NCBI GenBank assembly: GCA_016214855.1
Contig: JACRMT010000012.1
Span: 62,001-126,000, forward strand
Length of the DNA: 64,000 nucleotides
Reading direction: 5' to 3'
Origin: Nitrospirota bacterium
GTDB lineage: Bacteria; Nitrospirota; Thermodesulfovibrionia; Thermodesulfovibrionales; UBA6898
The position numbers and the translations under genes were made by a program. Positions 8,790 through 16,469 of the stretch are shown here, piece after piece; position 1 is the first letter of the stretch; every line of letters starts with the position of its first letter. Below the pieces are notes generated by a model that saw nothing but the letters and a program-made list of their open reading frames with translations, had not been told where the DNA came from and did not search any database.

Positions 8790-10130
8790 ATGAAGAAAAT
8801 TATCGTTTTTACAAAAGATCCGTCGCTGAAAAAAGAACTTTCATCTGTATTGCCGAAGGACTACAGGCTGGTCACCGAGGCAACAAGGGAGAAGGAGGCG
8901 TTCATCTTTTTTGATATAGACACTATGAAGCCGGGCCTGATCCGTGAGCTGAGCGAACGGAATTTCGTGATTGCCGCTACCAGCCAGAAATGGACTGAGC
9001 CGGTTATGGAGGCTGCTACGTTCGGGGCCTACGAGGTTGTACACCGGCCCATCTCCGCAGAGACCGTGCTCCCGATCCTCAGAGAACTCGGCGCGTTCAG
9101 CGAAGAACTGCAGAACCACATCAACCTTGCGAGTCTTCCTCCTACCCCGACTTGCGCCATCGTCGGCCAGTCACCCATGATCATGGATGTCTGCAAAAAA
9201 CTGGCAAGGCTCTCACAGGTCGATGCGCCGGTGCTGATCACCGGCGAGACAGGAACGGGCAAGGAGCTGATCGCCGAATCGATAGCCCAGCTCTCCTCGC
9301 GCTTCGGCAAGCCCTTTGTAGTTGTCAACTGCGCTGCCATGCCCGAGAATCTTCTGGAATCCGAACTCTTCGGCTTTGAGAGAGGGTCATTTACCGGAGC
9401 TGTTGCTGCAAAAGAAGGTATACTGAAGATCGCGGACGAAGGCTGCGTATTTTTTGATGAGGTGGGAGAGCTGCCGCCTTCTCTTCAGGGAAAGCTTTTG
9501 CGCTTTCTCCAGACCCAGACATTTTATCCCATTGGCAGCACCAAAGAAGTGCAGGTCAACGTACGGGTGATTTCTGCTACAAACAGGGATCTGGGGATAA
9601 TGGTCAAGGAGGGCAAATTCAGGGAAGATCTCTATCACAGACTGCGGGTCACTTCGATCCATATCCCGCCTCTACGGGAGCGCAAGAAAGACATACTTCC
9701 GCTCGTCACTTTTTTTGTGAACAAATACAAACATACTGCACCTCGTCAGATCAAGGGACTTTCAAAGTCGTTTCTGAAGAAACTGGCCTCCCATGACTGG
9801 CCCGGCAATATCCGCGAGCTTGAAAATGTCATCCGCTCGGCCCTGGCCTTATCCAAGACACAACACCTCACTACTCATGAGCTGAAGGAACTCGGCAGCA
9901 GACCTGTTGCCGTTTCCCAGCCGGAAATAACGGAGTCTGTCGCCTCTGCAATAATCCCTTTTGTAAAAAATGCCATCGAAAAAGGCGAGAAAAATATCTA
10001 TGACAGGGTGCATAATGAGATCGATAAATCGCTGATCAGTTATGTGCTGTCTTCCACAAGGGAAAACCAATCAGAGGCCGCGCGTATCCTTGGCATCAAC
10101 CGCCTCACCCTCAGAAAAAAACTGAAATGA
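8790..10130 (+). CDS. sigma-54-dependent transcriptional activator (enhancer-binding protein)
   Basis: This 446-aa activator has three parts. Residues 1-115 look like a degenerate receiver domain (FFDIDT, VVHRPIS) without the full acidic pocket, so phosphorylation is uncertain. Residues 125-350 form the AAA+ domain with Walker A GETGTGKE, the sigma-54 contact loop GSFTGA (usual GAFTGA), Walker B VFFDEVGEL and arginine-finger region FREDLYHRLRV. The C-terminus ends in a Fis-type helix-turn-helix, NQSEAARILGINRLTLRKKL. It is divergent from the cys operon, whose promoter is a sigma-54 type, and is the likely regulator of it. Confidence 0.88.
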   Translation: MKKIIVFTKDPSLKKELSSVLPKDYRLVTEATREKEAFIFFDIDTMKPGLIRELSERNFVIAATSQKWTEPVMEAATFGAYEVVHRPISAETVLPILRELGAFSEELQNHINLASLPPTPTCAIVGQSPMIMDVCKKLARLSQVDAPVLITGETGTGKELIAESIAQLSSRFGKPFVVVNCAAMPENLLESELFGFERGSFTGAVAAKEGILKIADEGCVFFDEVGELPPSLQGKLLRFLQTQTFYPIGSTKEVQVNVRVISATNRDLGIMVKEGKFREDLYHRLRVTSIHIPPLRERKKDILPLVTFFVNKYKHTAPRQIKGLSKSFLKKLASHDWPGNIRELENVIRSALALSKTQHLTTHELKELGSRPVAVSQPEITESVASAIIPFVKNAIEKGEKNIYDRVHNEIDKSLISYVLSSTRENQSEAARILGINRLTLRKKLK

Positions 10131-10143
10131 TATTTATTGCCCG

Positions 10144-10608
10144 CTATTTTCTGAACATCTGGTGGCAGCTTACGCAGCCATCGAGGAGCTGTTTTGTCAA
10201 AGCCAGCATCTTCTTCTGGTCGTTCTTGTGCGCTGCGTGAGCAAGGGTCTCAAGCCTGGCATGGAAATCTTTATCCATCTTGACGAACTCCTTAACCTTC
10301 CCGGAATTCTTCGGTATGGTGACCTTCCCGGCTTTCACTCCCTCATGGGTCTTCTCCATGGCGCCGTGCATGGACTCGATCGCTGCATGCACCCTTTCAC
10401 CGTCTCCCAATGCAACGCCTGAAAACACAGAACGGAACACTTCATCAAGCTGCACCATCTCCTCTATCAGGGGATTGGCCCCGTTGTCAGCTGCTGCGTG
10501 CATCTTACTGTGGTCATGCCCTTCAGACATGGCTGCGTACACTGCCGGAACAGCCGCTGTAAGGCCCAATACCAACCCTGCTGCGATCTTCTTTCCTGTC
10601 TTCTTCAC
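10144..10608 (-). CDS. periplasmic monohaem c-type cytochrome, cytochrome c'-like
   Basis: A Sec signal peptide (about residues 1-26, ending in VYAA) precedes a helical domain with a single haem-binding motif CVSCH close to the C-terminus. A C-terminal CxxCH in a four-helix-bundle-like protein of about 130 residues is typical of class II cytochromes (c' or c-556). A His/Met-rich stretch (EGHDHSKMH) follows the signal and could bind a metal. The redox partner is unknown. It converges on the sigma-54 regulator gene with 13 nt between. Confidence 0.72.
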   Translation of the reverse strand: MKKTGKKIAAGLVLGLTAAVPAVYAAMSEGHDHSKMHAAADNGANPLIEEMVQLDEVFRSVFSGVALGDGERVHAAIESMHGAMEKTHEGVKAGKVTIPKNSGKVKEFVKMDKDFHARLETLAHAAHKNDQKKMLALTKQLLDGCVSCHQMFRK

Positions 10609-10758
10609 TAGATCACCCTTCCTTTTTCAAAAAATGTGTTCTTATCATAACAAGGCCAGAAATCGTCTGCCTTGATCTAAATCATACTCTGTTCTGAGCC
10701 CTGCTGCATTACATTTAACTTCTTGCCGAATGGCTTGCCTGCCGGTATACTGGTGAAG

Positions 10759-11622
10759 ATGGAACAGATAAAGCCTAACATCATTGAATCTGTGCAATTT
10801 CTTGCCGCGACTATCGGACAGAGAAGCTGGAAAGATCTGGACAAGCTCGCTGCATCAGCAGACTTTATCGAAGAGAGCTTTCATGCTTCGGGATGCAAGA
10901 CCATACGGCAGCCCTTCTTCTTCAAGGGGAATACCTATCAGAATATCATCACAGAGGTCCGGGGCACTGATCCTGACTGCCGGGAAATCCTTGTTGTGGG
11001 CGCCCACTATGACTCCTGCGAGGGCACGCCGGGAGCTGACGACAATGCAAGCGCAGTGGCTGCGCTGCTTGAACTTGCACGCCTGACAAAGGAGAGGCCA
11101 CTCAGCAGAACCGTGCGCTATGTGGCCTTTTGCCTTGAAGAACCGCCTGCATATATGACACACCACATGGGCAGTTATGTTCATGCGGAAAGCCTGAATG
11201 ATGAAGGAGCTAAGGTCTTTGGCATGATCTCGCTTGAGATGCTGGGTTATTACAGCGACGAAGAAGGGACGCAGTATTATCCGTCGTCGCTCTTCAAGCC
11301 CTTCTATCCGAACACCGGCAATTTCATCGCCTTTGTCGGCAACTTCTCTTCACGCAATTTTTCGAACAGCGTCAAATCTGCCTTCAGCTCTGTTTCGTCA
11401 TTTCCTGTCGAATCCCTGAACGGGTTTTCGATCATTCCGGGCGTGGACTTCTCTGACCACCGGAACTACTGGAAGTTCGACTATCCTGCGTTCATGATCA
11501 CAGACACTGCCTTTTACCGCAACCCGAATTACCACGATTCCGGCGATCTGCCTGATACGCTGGACTACAACCGGCTTGAGCAACTGACCAAGGCCTTGTA
11601 TGAAACATTTCGAATTGTTTAA
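10759..11622 (+). CDS. M28-family zinc aminopeptidase
   Basis: The product is an M28 metallopeptidase. The two-zinc ligands are recognisable: H in VVGAHYDS, D in GADDNAS, E/E in FCLEEP (general base and ligand), the acidic residue of ISLEMLGYY, and H in NPNYHDSGD. There is no signal peptide, so it appears cytoplasmic, unlike many secreted M28 enzymes. I use the ATG at 10759 (MEQIKPN) rather than an upstream TTG, because the extra residues look non-coding. It is transcribed divergently from the cytochrome gene across a 150-nt gap. Confidence 0.82.
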   Translation: MEQIKPNIIESVQFLAATIGQRSWKDLDKLAASADFIEESFHASGCKTIRQPFFFKGNTYQNIITEVRGTDPDCREILVVGAHYDSCEGTPGADDNASAVAALLELARLTKERPLSRTVRYVAFCLEEPPAYMTHHMGSYVHAESLNDEGAKVFGMISLEMLGYYSDEEGTQYYPSSLFKPFYPNTGNFIAFVGNFSSRNFSNSVKSAFSSVSSFPVESLNGFSIIPGVDFSDHRNYWKFDYPAFMITDTAFYRNPNYHDSGDLPDTLDYNRLEQLTKALYETFRIV

Positions 11623-11702
11623 TGTGACGTGTAAAACAGTGCGGCAACGGACAATTCCCGAAAACAAATCACACTTATTCGGCGTCGGTGTTGATGCTGA
11701 CG

Positions 11703-12161
11703 TTATACATTCTGTTGTTCCAGTTTTACCGTTGCTTCGGTCAATTCCTCCAAAATAGCAATAAAGTCTTCCTCAGTATATTCTTTCAGTTTCATTATGC
11801 CGGCATTAATGACATAGGCAATCTCGTTTCCTTGATGGACCGTATTTGGCGTTGGTCTTTTATAACTGATCATAAATGTAGGCTCCTTGTTTAGTTCTCT
11901 AAGTGGTGTCATGGCAATTCGTATTGACATGGAAGAGACGATAAACAAAGAGTTAAAAGAACAGGCAACTTTTCTGTTTTTGTATTGTCCACTGATTTTC
12001 ATGAAAACAGGTAATATGGGAAATGAATATTCTACTGATGTGTTAAGCAGTTTTGATAAAGCTTGAAATTTCGGTTTCCAATAATAACCATTGCCGATAT
12101 TCAGAGCGACTCTGAAAAAGAGAACAGCTGCGAAAATGCCTATAATTTGTATTACTGTCAT
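11703..12161 (-). CDS. hypothetical protein with N-terminal membrane anchor (152 aa)
   Basis: The first 18 residues (MTVIQIIGIFAAVLFFRV) form one hydrophobic segment, and the rest is soluble with an acidic helical C-terminus (EEDFIAILEELTEATVKLEQ). I do not recognise the family. The gene stands alone between the peptidase and endonuclease Q. The base composition is more AT-rich than its neighbours, which may mean recent acquisition. Confidence 0.45.
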   Translation of the reverse strand: MTVIQIIGIFAAVLFFRVALNIGNGYYWKPKFQALSKLLNTSVEYSFPILPVFMKISGQYKNRKVACSFNSLFIVSSMSIRIAMTPLRELNKEPTFMISYKRPTPNTVHQGNEIAYVINAGIMKLKEYTEEDFIAILEELTEATVKLEQQNV

Positions 12162-12303
12162 AATTTTATTTCAATGCATAACATTGTCTTTTTATAGCAT
12201 GAGAGTTTTCATCATTCTATGGACAAGTGGTGGTAACGTCAAGAAAAAACCGACCGCAATATCCCTTTCCTCCTCCAAATTCCGCTTCATGCTATAATCC
12301 CCC

Positions 12304-13587
12304 ATGCGTTTTATTGCCGACCTGCATATCCATTCGAAATATTCCCGCGCAACCAGCAGGGACCTGAACCCGGAGAACCTCTGGAAATGGGCGCAGCTGA
12401 AAGGCATTTCTGTGGTCGGTTCCGGAGATTTCACGCATCCCCAGTGGATCAAGGAACTTGAGGATAAGCTCGAACCTGCAGGCAATGGACTTTTCAGCTT
12501 GCGAGAATCTTTCAGAATTGACGATATACCAGATTCCTGCAGAGCAGAGGTCTCTTTCATCCTCTCTGCCGAGATCAGCTGCATCTATAAAAAGAACGAC
12601 AAGACCAGAAAGATTCATACGGTTGTCCTTGCGCCCGGCTTTGCAGCTGCAGAAAAGATCAATACCCGGCTCAAACAGATCGGCAACCTGCATTCAGACG
12701 GCAGGCCGATACTCGGGCTTGATGCAAAGGAGCTTCTGAAGATCATTCTTGATATTTCGCCCGATGCCATGGTAATCCCGGCCCATGCATGGACACCGCA
12801 CTTTTCGGTCTTTGGCGCAGCATCAGGCTTTGACAGCCTTGAGGAATGCTATGAAGAACTAACACCCCATATCCATGCGATCGAAACCGGCCTCTCTTCT
12901 GACCCGCTGATGAACTGGCGGCTCTCTGCGCTCGACAACATAACGCTCATCTCGAACTCTGATGCACACTCACCATCCAAACTGGGCCGCGAGGCAAATG
13001 TATTGGATACGGACATTTCGTATGACGCGATCGCTGATGCACTCAAGACGCGGAAAGGCTTCTCCGGGACGATCGAGTTCTTCCCTGAAGAAGGCAAATA
13101 TCATTATGACGGCCACAGGGCCTGCGATGTGAGCTTTACGCCAAAAGAATCGGTCAAATATAACAACATCTGCCCTGTCTGCAACAAGAAACTCACGATT
13201 GGTGTCATGCACAGGGTCGATAAACTGGCTGACAGAGAAGAAGGTTTCCGGCCAAAGAACGCGCCGCCCTTTCATTCGATCATCCCTCTCACTGAAGTTA
13301 TCGGCGAGGCATTGAGCGTCGGCCCGACCAGCAAGAAGGTGGCGGCCATGTATTTCAACCTTCTCAACGCGCTCGGCAATGAGTTCAGGATTCTCCTGGA
13401 TGCACCTTTGCATGAGATCGAGGCAGCCGGTTCTGCAAAGATAGCCGAGGCGGTTGCAAAAATGCGGTCAGGTGATGTATCGATTGCTCCTGGATATGAC
13501 GGCGAGTTCGGCAAGGTCAGGATATTCGAACGGTTCGAAAAGAAAGTGTACCGGGGTGAGATAAGAAAGTGCTTGAAATTACAATAA
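12304..13587 (+). CDS. endonuclease Q (PHP-type DNA repair nuclease)
   Basis: Endonuclease Q cleaves DNA 5' of deaminated bases (uracil, hypoxanthine) and abasic sites. The N-terminal PHP domain shows DLHIHSKYSRA, GSGDFTHPQW, PAHAWTPHFSVFG and SNSDAHSP, and the C-terminal half carries the family's zinc-finger element with CPVC and the downstream GVMHRVDKLADR. The length of 427 aa matches archaeal EndoQ and the stand-alone bacterial forms; many bacterial genes fuse this domain to a UvrD-like helicase, which is absent here. Its stop lies 47 nt before the prophage left end and it is not disrupted. Confidence 0.85.
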   Translation: MRFIADLHIHSKYSRATSRDLNPENLWKWAQLKGISVVGSGDFTHPQWIKELEDKLEPAGNGLFSLRESFRIDDIPDSCRAEVSFILSAEISCIYKKNDKTRKIHTVVLAPGFAAAEKINTRLKQIGNLHSDGRPILGLDAKELLKIILDISPDAMVIPAHAWTPHFSVFGAASGFDSLEECYEELTPHIHAIETGLSSDPLMNWRLSALDNITLISNSDAHSPSKLGREANVLDTDISYDAIADALKTRKGFSGTIEFFPEEGKYHYDGHRACDVSFTPKESVKYNNICPVCNKKLTIGVMHRVDKLADREEGFRPKNAPPFHSIIPLTEVIGEALSVGPTSKKVAAMYFNLLNALGNEFRILLDAPLHEIEAAGSAKIAEAVAKMRSGDVSIAPGYDGEFGKVRIFERFEKKVYRGEIRKCLKLQ

Positions 13588-13629
13588 AGGACTTCCGAGA
13601 AACTAAACGAAAGGGTTACGGAAGGGTAA

Positions 13630-13634
13630 AAGAG
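13630..13634. repeat. target-site duplication AAGAG, left copy
   Basis: The pentamer AAGAG immediately precedes the TG that begins the prophage and is repeated immediately after the terminal CA at 51804-51808. A 5-bp duplication is the product expected from MuA-type transposition. Confidence 0.8.
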
Positions 13635-13810
13635 TGGAATTATCAAGCGAGAATTGATAAGGCAACCAACCATCCCTCCCCCTGATCTTGCGAAGCAAGG
13701 GCTGTCCAGTTTTTTCTCCCTCCCCAGCATTCTTCGTCATCAATTCATACCACACTCACCCGGCAAAAAAGGCTGTTTTGCGTCGGCCAGCTTTCAATCC
13801 TCGCTTGAAA
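13635..13810. repeat. left-end transposase-binding sites (attL region)
   Basis: Two related palindromes mark this end: TATCAA-GCGAGAA-TTGATA at 13641-13659 and TTTCAA-TCCTCGC-TTGAAA at 13792-13810, in opposite orientation. The right end has a matching TCAAGCGAAACTTGA. One site near the terminus and another about 160-175 bp inside resembles the L1 and L2/L3 layout of Mu. Assignment as MuA-type binding sites is inference from position and similarity. No gene is seen between 13588 and 13816. Confidence 0.6.
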
Positions 13811-13816
13811 ATAATA

Positions 13817-14602
13817 TTATTCTTCTGCGGCAGAAACCGGAGGGGCATCGCTCTGGGATACCGGTGATGGTAAGGGACAGAATTCAGGAGCTGCAGGAGC
13901 TGTGACCTTCTTCTCTTTTTTACCCTGCTGCCTCTTCACGCATGCCTTTGCCATCTCATATAATTCAGCGCTAAAAAGCTTGCTGATGCACTTGTCTATA
14001 GCTTCTTCGCTGACATTATGGCCGGTAACAGTCTTCAGCTCAAGTCGTATTGCAGAAAGGACTCTCTTAGAAAGCATGGCCTGGACGAGATTCTTGTCTC
14101 CCAGGGATGTAACCTCTGCAATGTATTTGTCGATAAGACCCTTTCTGAAGCTCTCTTTTGACAGCAATTTCAGTTTTTCTGAGACAATATCGATGTCATC
14201 GTCAAGAAGGTTGAAGGAAAGGATCATATTGTTTTCGACCTTGGCCTTATCCCAGGTCAGATGATAGAGTCTGTAGTCGATACCGTTAGTGAGCACGCAC
14301 AAATTGACGCCTCCGGATGCTGCATAGTTAGTGGCCTGGTATGCGTGGGTGTCCCTCAGCGTAGTATCGACAGATTTGGCCTCGATGAAGAAGACAATCT
14401 TTCCCTTGTTCTTAACCGTCAGATCCACATAGTGACCTTGTACCATGTGCTCCTGCGTAATCTCATCTAAAAGATCGTAGCCAAGTACCTCGTGAAGCAA
14501 AAGCCGTATCCTCATCCTGGTGTCTGCCTCATTGAGGCTCTTCTCCTTCGCATCCCTGATCTTCGGCATGAACTTCCGTAGCGCTGCCTTAATTACTTTC
14601 AT
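13817..14602 (-). CDS. type I restriction R-subunit N-domain-like nuclease (prophage cargo)
   Basis: The N-terminal 140 residues match the HSDR_N (PD-(D/E)xK) fold: helix IRLLLHEVLGYDL, then QGHYVDLTVKNKGKIVFFIEAKS, where D and E-x-K are the metal-binding residues, then the QATNYAASGGVNLCVLTNG strand. The C-terminal part is helical and ends in a Pro/Ala-rich tail. It lacks helicase motifs, so it is a stand-alone domain. It lies between the prophage left end and the repressor, in the position of lysogenic-conversion cargo. A defence or superinfection-exclusion function is possible but not shown. The next gene upstream overlaps its start by 4 nt. Confidence 0.65.
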   Translation of the reverse strand: MKVIKAALRKFMPKIRDAKEKSLNEADTRMRIRLLLHEVLGYDLLDEITQEHMVQGHYVDLTVKNKGKIVFFIEAKSVDTTLRDTHAYQATNYAASGGVNLCVLTNGIDYRLYHLTWDKAKVENNMILSFNLLDDDIDIVSEKLKLLSKESFRKGLIDKYIAEVTSLGDKNLVQAMLSKRVLSAIRLELKTVTGHNVSEEAIDKCISKLFSAELYEMAKACVKRQQGKKEKKVTAPAAPEFCPLPSPVSQSDAPPVSAAEE

Positions 14603-15054
14603 TTTCCTTGTCTCCTTTGTAAACTTTCCATCTGTGCTTCATATCCCCGCCTTTGCTTTCTCTTGCTCAACTCTAAACGATAGAGGTCCTTGCAAGCGGC
14701 AAGAATCCGAAGGGATTCAATCTTGTAGGGGGCCGACGCGATTTCAGTTTCAATGACAGGCTTGAGGCCTTCGGACCGCTCCATGTAGCCCTGGAATATT
14801 AAATCAGGCCTTGGGTCATTCGTCTTTGGAACATTCGCGCAGATATCGTCAAGCTCAGACTGAAATGACGGGGTTGATGATGTCGAAGATGGAGATTTAG
14901 CCTTTGGCGCTACGCTTTTTCTGGGAGAATCACCCGTAATATTGACATGAATAACGCCGTCATCATCGACTGTTCTTGAGGATTTCACCTCGGCAGCAGA
15001 TGGCATTACATACAGGCAGATCAGCATGCAGATAATAAAAGCTCTCTTCATCAT
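14599..15054 (-). CDS. secreted hypothetical protein (prophage cargo)
   Basis: The ATG at 15054 has GAGGAGGGGGG just upstream and opens a Sec signal peptide (MMKRAFIICMLICLYVMPSA). The mature part has a Ser/Thr/Pro-rich linker and a helical basic C-terminus (LYRLELSKRKQRRGYEAQ). A longer frame from 15126 would overlap the zinc-ribbon gene and is not needed. I do not recognise the family. It lies between two other leftward cargo genes and overlaps the nuclease-like gene by 4 nt, suggesting a three-gene unit expressed from the lysogen. Confidence 0.55.
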   Translation of the reverse strand: MMKRAFIICMLICLYVMPSAAEVKSSRTVDDDGVIHVNITGDSPRKSVAPKAKSPSSTSSTPSFQSELDDICANVPKTNDPRPDLIFQGYMERSEGLKPVIETEIASAPYKIESLRILAACKDLYRLELSKRKQRRGYEAQMESLQRRQGK

Positions 15055-15095
15055 TGTCCCCCTCCTCTTTTGTGAAATGCATATCTCAAAAATGT

Positions 15096-15512
15096 TTAAT
15101 TGGAACGCCTTGCCCACAGATAGCAACCGATAGACAAGAAGGCTCCGAACCCCATTGGGATCAAAGCGACTTCCTCGTTTGATTCCAGCCTTCCACCAAC
15201 AAACCCCATGATAATTATAAAAACACCCAAAACAATACCGATATAACCGAGGACAGAAAGCTTTCCTTTTCTCATAGTAATATCTGATTTGTAATGAGCA
15301 AAAGGGTCTATGGCGCTTATGCTAACGTCAGCCTTATTCTGGCTTCCATCAAGCATTGATCCACAATGCTTACATTTTACGGCTGACGCCTTTATTTCTT
15401 CAGAACAAAAAGGGCAAGTCTTAGTTGAGGAGGTCGAAGTGGTACCACCACTATTTTTCCATCTCTCGTAATCTTCCGATGTTTTAACCCAATCCGGAAA
15501 CTTCTTTTCCAT
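15096..15512 (-). CDS. zinc-ribbon membrane protein (prophage cargo)
   Basis: The 138-aa protein has a zinc ribbon with CPFC (residue 33 on) and CKHC (residue 47 on), followed by two hydrophobic segments (LGYIGIVLGVFIIIMGFVGG and LIPMGFGAFLSIGCYLWA). AAGGAGGGG precedes the start. Zinc-ribbon-plus-membrane proteins of this type are common and of unknown role. As the first cargo gene after the repressor it could act at the envelope of the lysogen. Confidence 0.6.
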   Translation of the reverse strand: MEKKFPDWVKTSEDYERWKNSGGTTSTSSTKTCPFCSEEIKASAVKCKHCGSMLDGSQNKADVSISAIDPFAHYKSDITMRKGKLSVLGYIGIVLGVFIIIMGFVGGRLESNEEVALIPMGFGAFLSIGCYLWARRSN

Positions 15513-15572
15513 TGTCCCCTCCTTATTAATGTAGCAGCAGTCTCATTATATCAGTTCAATGGTCAAGCGCAA

Positions 15573-16001
15573 TCATCCGGCGTCTTTCAGCTTTTTGCGC
15601 TCTTCGAGAAGCTCCCGGAGGAGTTTCTTTTCCTCAACACTTCGCAGTATCTCCAGCCGGGCCTCCTCCGGCATATCCTTCAGCATAATTACGATCTTTT
15701 CCGTCACCGAGTCGGGGCCGTAAGCAGCACGCGGATCACATACCACATCAGTTGCCGCCGGTGCGCGCTCTTCGTGTTCATGTCCGGTCAATAGCCAAGC
15801 CGGGTCGCAGTCAGTAGCATTAACCATTCGGTTAAGCTGAGCAGCATCAGGCGTCCTATGTCCGTTCTCGTATTTGCTTAGGGTTTCCTTTGCAACGCCA
15901 ACCTGCAAGGCCAATTGATCCTGTGTTAGAGATGCCTTTTCGCGAGCTGTTTTTATTCGCAGGCCCAATGACTTGTCCGTTTGATTAATTTCTCTTGACA
16001 T
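15573..16001 (-). CDS. prophage repressor, HTH (Cro/CI) family
   Basis: The N-terminal helix-turn-helix is clear (AREKASLTQDQLALQVGVAKETLSKYENGHRTP, residues 19-51), and the C-terminal 60 residues form a predicted helical oligomerisation tail rich in E and K. There is no LexA/CI-type peptidase motif, so induction by RecA cleavage is not indicated. No ribosome-binding site precedes the ATG and the start overlaps the early promoter, so the message may be leaderless. It is divergent from the early operon, as the c repressor is in Mu. Confidence 0.8.
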   Translation of the reverse strand: MSREINQTDKSLGLRIKTAREKASLTQDQLALQVGVAKETLSKYENGHRTPDAAQLNRMVNATDCDPAWLLTGHEHEERAPAATDVVCDPRAAYGPDSVTEKIVIMLKDMPEEARLEILRSVEEKKLLRELLEERKKLKDAG

Positions 16002-16023
16002 TAGTTAACCGTTTGATTATTCT
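15995..16023 (+). promoter_or_regulatory. early lytic promoter
   Basis: A perfect -35 TTGACA (15995-16000) is followed after 17 bp by TATTCT (16018-16023), 4 of 6 matches to the -10. It overlaps the repressor start codon. Direct repeats CCGTTTGATTA lie at 15977-15987 and 16009-16019, 32 bp apart, one inside the promoter spacer, and are good candidates for repressor sites. Confidence 0.65.
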
Positions 16024-16035
16024 TTCTGTAGTTCA

Positions 16036-16051
16036 GGTAAAAACATTTACC
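16036..16051. promoter_or_regulatory. operator-like inverted repeat at the early transcription start
   Basis: GGTAAA-AACA-TTTACC is a perfect 6-bp inverted repeat lying about 13 nt after the -10 element, where a bound repressor or Cro/Ner-type protein would block early transcription. Confidence 0.45.
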
Positions 16052-16070
16052 ACAGGAGGAAAAAAAGAGA

Positions 16071-16292
16071 GTGTTTTTAGATCGACGGGAATATGAAGAC
16101 CTTAAAGACCTGATTGGAGAAGAGTCAACGCTCATATTAGCCAGGAAGTTCAATGGGACTTACCTTTATCTTCCCAAAATACAGGGGACTGAGCCGACTT
16201 CCAATACTTCTCCTCAACAGCATCAAGAGCCTGAAGCCAATCCACCTTCCGAAGGGCATCAGGGGCAACAGGCTGGAGAAGGCCGGAGCTGA
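16071..16292 (+). CDS. Mor N-domain-like small protein without HTH
   Basis: The first gene of the early operon starts with GTG; AGGAGG lies 11 nt upstream. Residues 7-36 (EDLKDLIGEESTLILARKF and NGTYLYLP) match the N-terminal dimerisation region of the prophage's own Mor protein (AEVIGVEAALALAKEF, RGTYLYIH). The DNA-binding half of Mor is absent; residues 38-73 are a Gln/Pro/Gly-rich disordered tail. It may be a decayed Mor copy or a small partner that forms inactive heterodimers with Mor. The 3' half is antisense to another open frame, which leaves the exact end in doubt. Confidence 0.5.
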   Translation: MFLDRREYEDLKDLIGEESTLILARKFNGTYLYLPKIQGTEPTSNTSPQQHQEPEANPPSEGHQGQQAGEGRS

Positions 16293-16458
16293 TGATGGTT
16301 TCTTTAAACCGCAGAAACAACTCATTGAACTGCGCTTCAGGAGCTCCTGAGATGGCGGCGAGATACTCTTCGTCAAACCAATCCCGGATTGCCCTCAACA
16401 GTGACAAAGACATCATGGAAGAAAGCCAGCTTACGCGGGCGTCAATATCCATATCCAT
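16150..16458 (-). CDS. possible antisense gene opposite the early operon (102 aa)
   Basis: A minus-strand frame encodes a protein-like sequence (AIRDWFDEEYLAAISGAPEA, LQALDAVEEKYW) with more natural composition than any plus-strand frame over 16293-16460. Its ATG at 16458 is preceded by GGAGG, which is part of the palindrome ATGGAGGCCTCCAT. It would be transcribed toward the repressor and overlaps the Mor-like gene by 143 nt. No family is recognised. It may be an accidental frame. Confidence 0.33.
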   Translation of the reverse strand: MDMDIDARVSWLSSMMSLSLLRAIRDWFDEEYLAAISGAPEAQFNELFLRFKETIISSGLLQPVAPDALRKVDWLQALDAVEEKYWKSAQSPVFWEDKGKSH

Positions 16459-16469
16459 GGAGGCCTCCA

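Noticed and set aside
13588..13634. Prophage start placed at the endonuclease Q stop or at the repressor end
   Set aside because: Only 13635 gives TG next to a pentamer repeated beside a CA on the right.
16289..16325. CTGATGA followed by a hairpin and GAAAC, hammerhead-like in type I/III order
   Set aside because: Stem II would begin with T opposite CA (no closing pair), and there is no stem III or NUH cleavage triplet.
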